NCBI GenBank assembly: GCA_024653385.1
Contig: JANLFZ010000017.1
Span: 9,930-22,696 of the forward strand
Direction: 5' to 3'
From: Thermoguttaceae bacterium
GTDB lineage: Bacteria > Planctomycetota > Planctomycetia > Pirellulales > Thermoguttaceae
DNA: 12,767 bases
How positions within the stretch are numbered: position 1 is the first letter of the stretch; the number at the start of each line of letters is the position of its first letter. Below are positions 12,601-12,767 of the stretch, piece by piece. The position numbers and the translations under genes were made by a program. The notes beneath the pieces were generated by a model, which worked only from the letters and a program-made list of their open reading frames with translations, did no database searches and was not told the origin of the DNA.

Positions 12601-12767
12601 GGTCGCTTATCGGACTTGGGACAACTTGGCACGCAACGCAAGCTGTCCGCCGGGGGCCAACAAAGATTGGGCAGCGGCTTGCGGCAGTAGTCGTCGCACG
12701 ATCCGCAGCGAGACAAGCACGTCACGCAAGGAAACGGCTTGCGGCAATAGTCGTCAGGCGTCGGGCA
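12597..12767 (-). CDS. Cys-rich planctomycete-type repeat protein, C-terminal part (5' end outside window)
   Basis: The minus strand is open from the window edge for 56 codons to a TAG. The translated tail contains CPTPDDYCRKPFPCVTC, then SRCGSCDDYCRKPLPNLCW and PPADSLRCVPSCPKSDKRP. Ten of 56 residues are Cys, and DDYCRKP occurs twice exactly 20 residues apart. I associate PDDYCRKP or PDDYCPKPLP type proteins with Planctomycetes, where they are found as uncharacterised, presumably exported or envelope proteins. This is recalled, not searched. The regular Cys spacing could serve disulfide cross-linking or metal binding. The N terminus, any signal peptide and the full repeat count lie outside the window. 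The repeated, protein-like pattern and the stop meeting the ppk2 stop exactly support a real gene. Function unknown. Confidence 0.75.
   Translation of the reverse strand, partial: CPTPDDYCRKPFPCVTCLSRCGSCDDYCRKPLPNLCWPPADSLRCVPSCPKSDKRP
12675..12755 (-). repeat. Two 21-bp repeats encoding DDYCRKP, 60-bp period
   Basis: CGGCTTGCGGCAGTAGTCGTC (12675 onward, last base 12695) recurs with one transition at 12735-12755. The period of 60 bases equals 20 codons, and the mismatch falls in a third codon position (Tyr TAC/TAT). This is a coding repeat under protein-level constraint, not a CRISPR or mobile repeat. Confidence 0.85.

Noticed and set aside
12675..12755. Two 21-bp repeats as a possible CRISPR fragment
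   Set aside because: The copies encode the same peptide in an open frame, differ at a synonymous site and keep a 20-codon period, so they are a protein repeat.
12601..12767. Right end read as a non-coding intergenic region
   Set aside because: The minus strand is open to the edge with a repeated Cys-rich pattern, which fits a truncated gene better than spacer DNA.

Overview
The window is a GC-rich (roughly 60% by eye), densely packed bacterial segment. Nine plus-strand genes run head to tail from position 2 to 12600, and one minus-strand gene enters from the right edge. The best clue to the host is that minus-strand gene: a Cys-rich protein with a repeated DDYCRKP motif, a style I associate with Planctomycetes (Pirellula-like lineages). 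A 75-residue orphan at 5189-5416 also looks planctomycete-like to me. The host assignment is an inference from recalled protein style, not from a search.

Left region (2-2570): the C-terminal part of a phosphate acetyl/butyryltransferase, then acetate kinase, then a bile acid:sodium symporter (BASS)-like membrane transporter. All three overlap at their ends (ATGA, then 19 bp). Middle region (2602-11776): glycogen phosphorylase, a small protein of unknown function, a GH63/MGH1-like glucosidase, a GH13 alpha-amylase-family enzyme and a GlgX-type debranching enzyme. Gaps here are 73 bp or less and two junctions are coupled or nearly so. Right region: a class I-like PPK2 polyphosphate kinase, whose stop codon shares a CTAG palindrome with the stop codon of the convergent Cys-rich gene.

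Read together, the block is a fuel-reserve module. GlgP, GlgX, the GH13 enzyme and possibly the GH63-like enzyme would take apart glycogen or related alpha-glucans inside the cell. Pta and AckA would turn acetyl-CoA into acetate with ATP formation, and PPK2 would exchange phosphate between polyphosphate and nucleotides. The transporter might move an organic acid. No glycogen synthase, branching enzyme or ADP-glucose pyrophosphorylase is present, so the block is on the breakdown side. None of the enzymes shows a signal peptide.

No tRNA, rRNA, CRISPR array, insertion sequence or convincing promoter was seen. No stretch over 300 bases lacks a gene. The longest gaps are 73 bp (5116-5188) and 60 bp (9638-9697). 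I did not find a clearly novel defence or mobile system. The most unusual items are the small coupled protein, the transporter with an altered sodium-site motif, the 19-bp tandem repeat ahead of glgP and the Cys-rich repeat protein.
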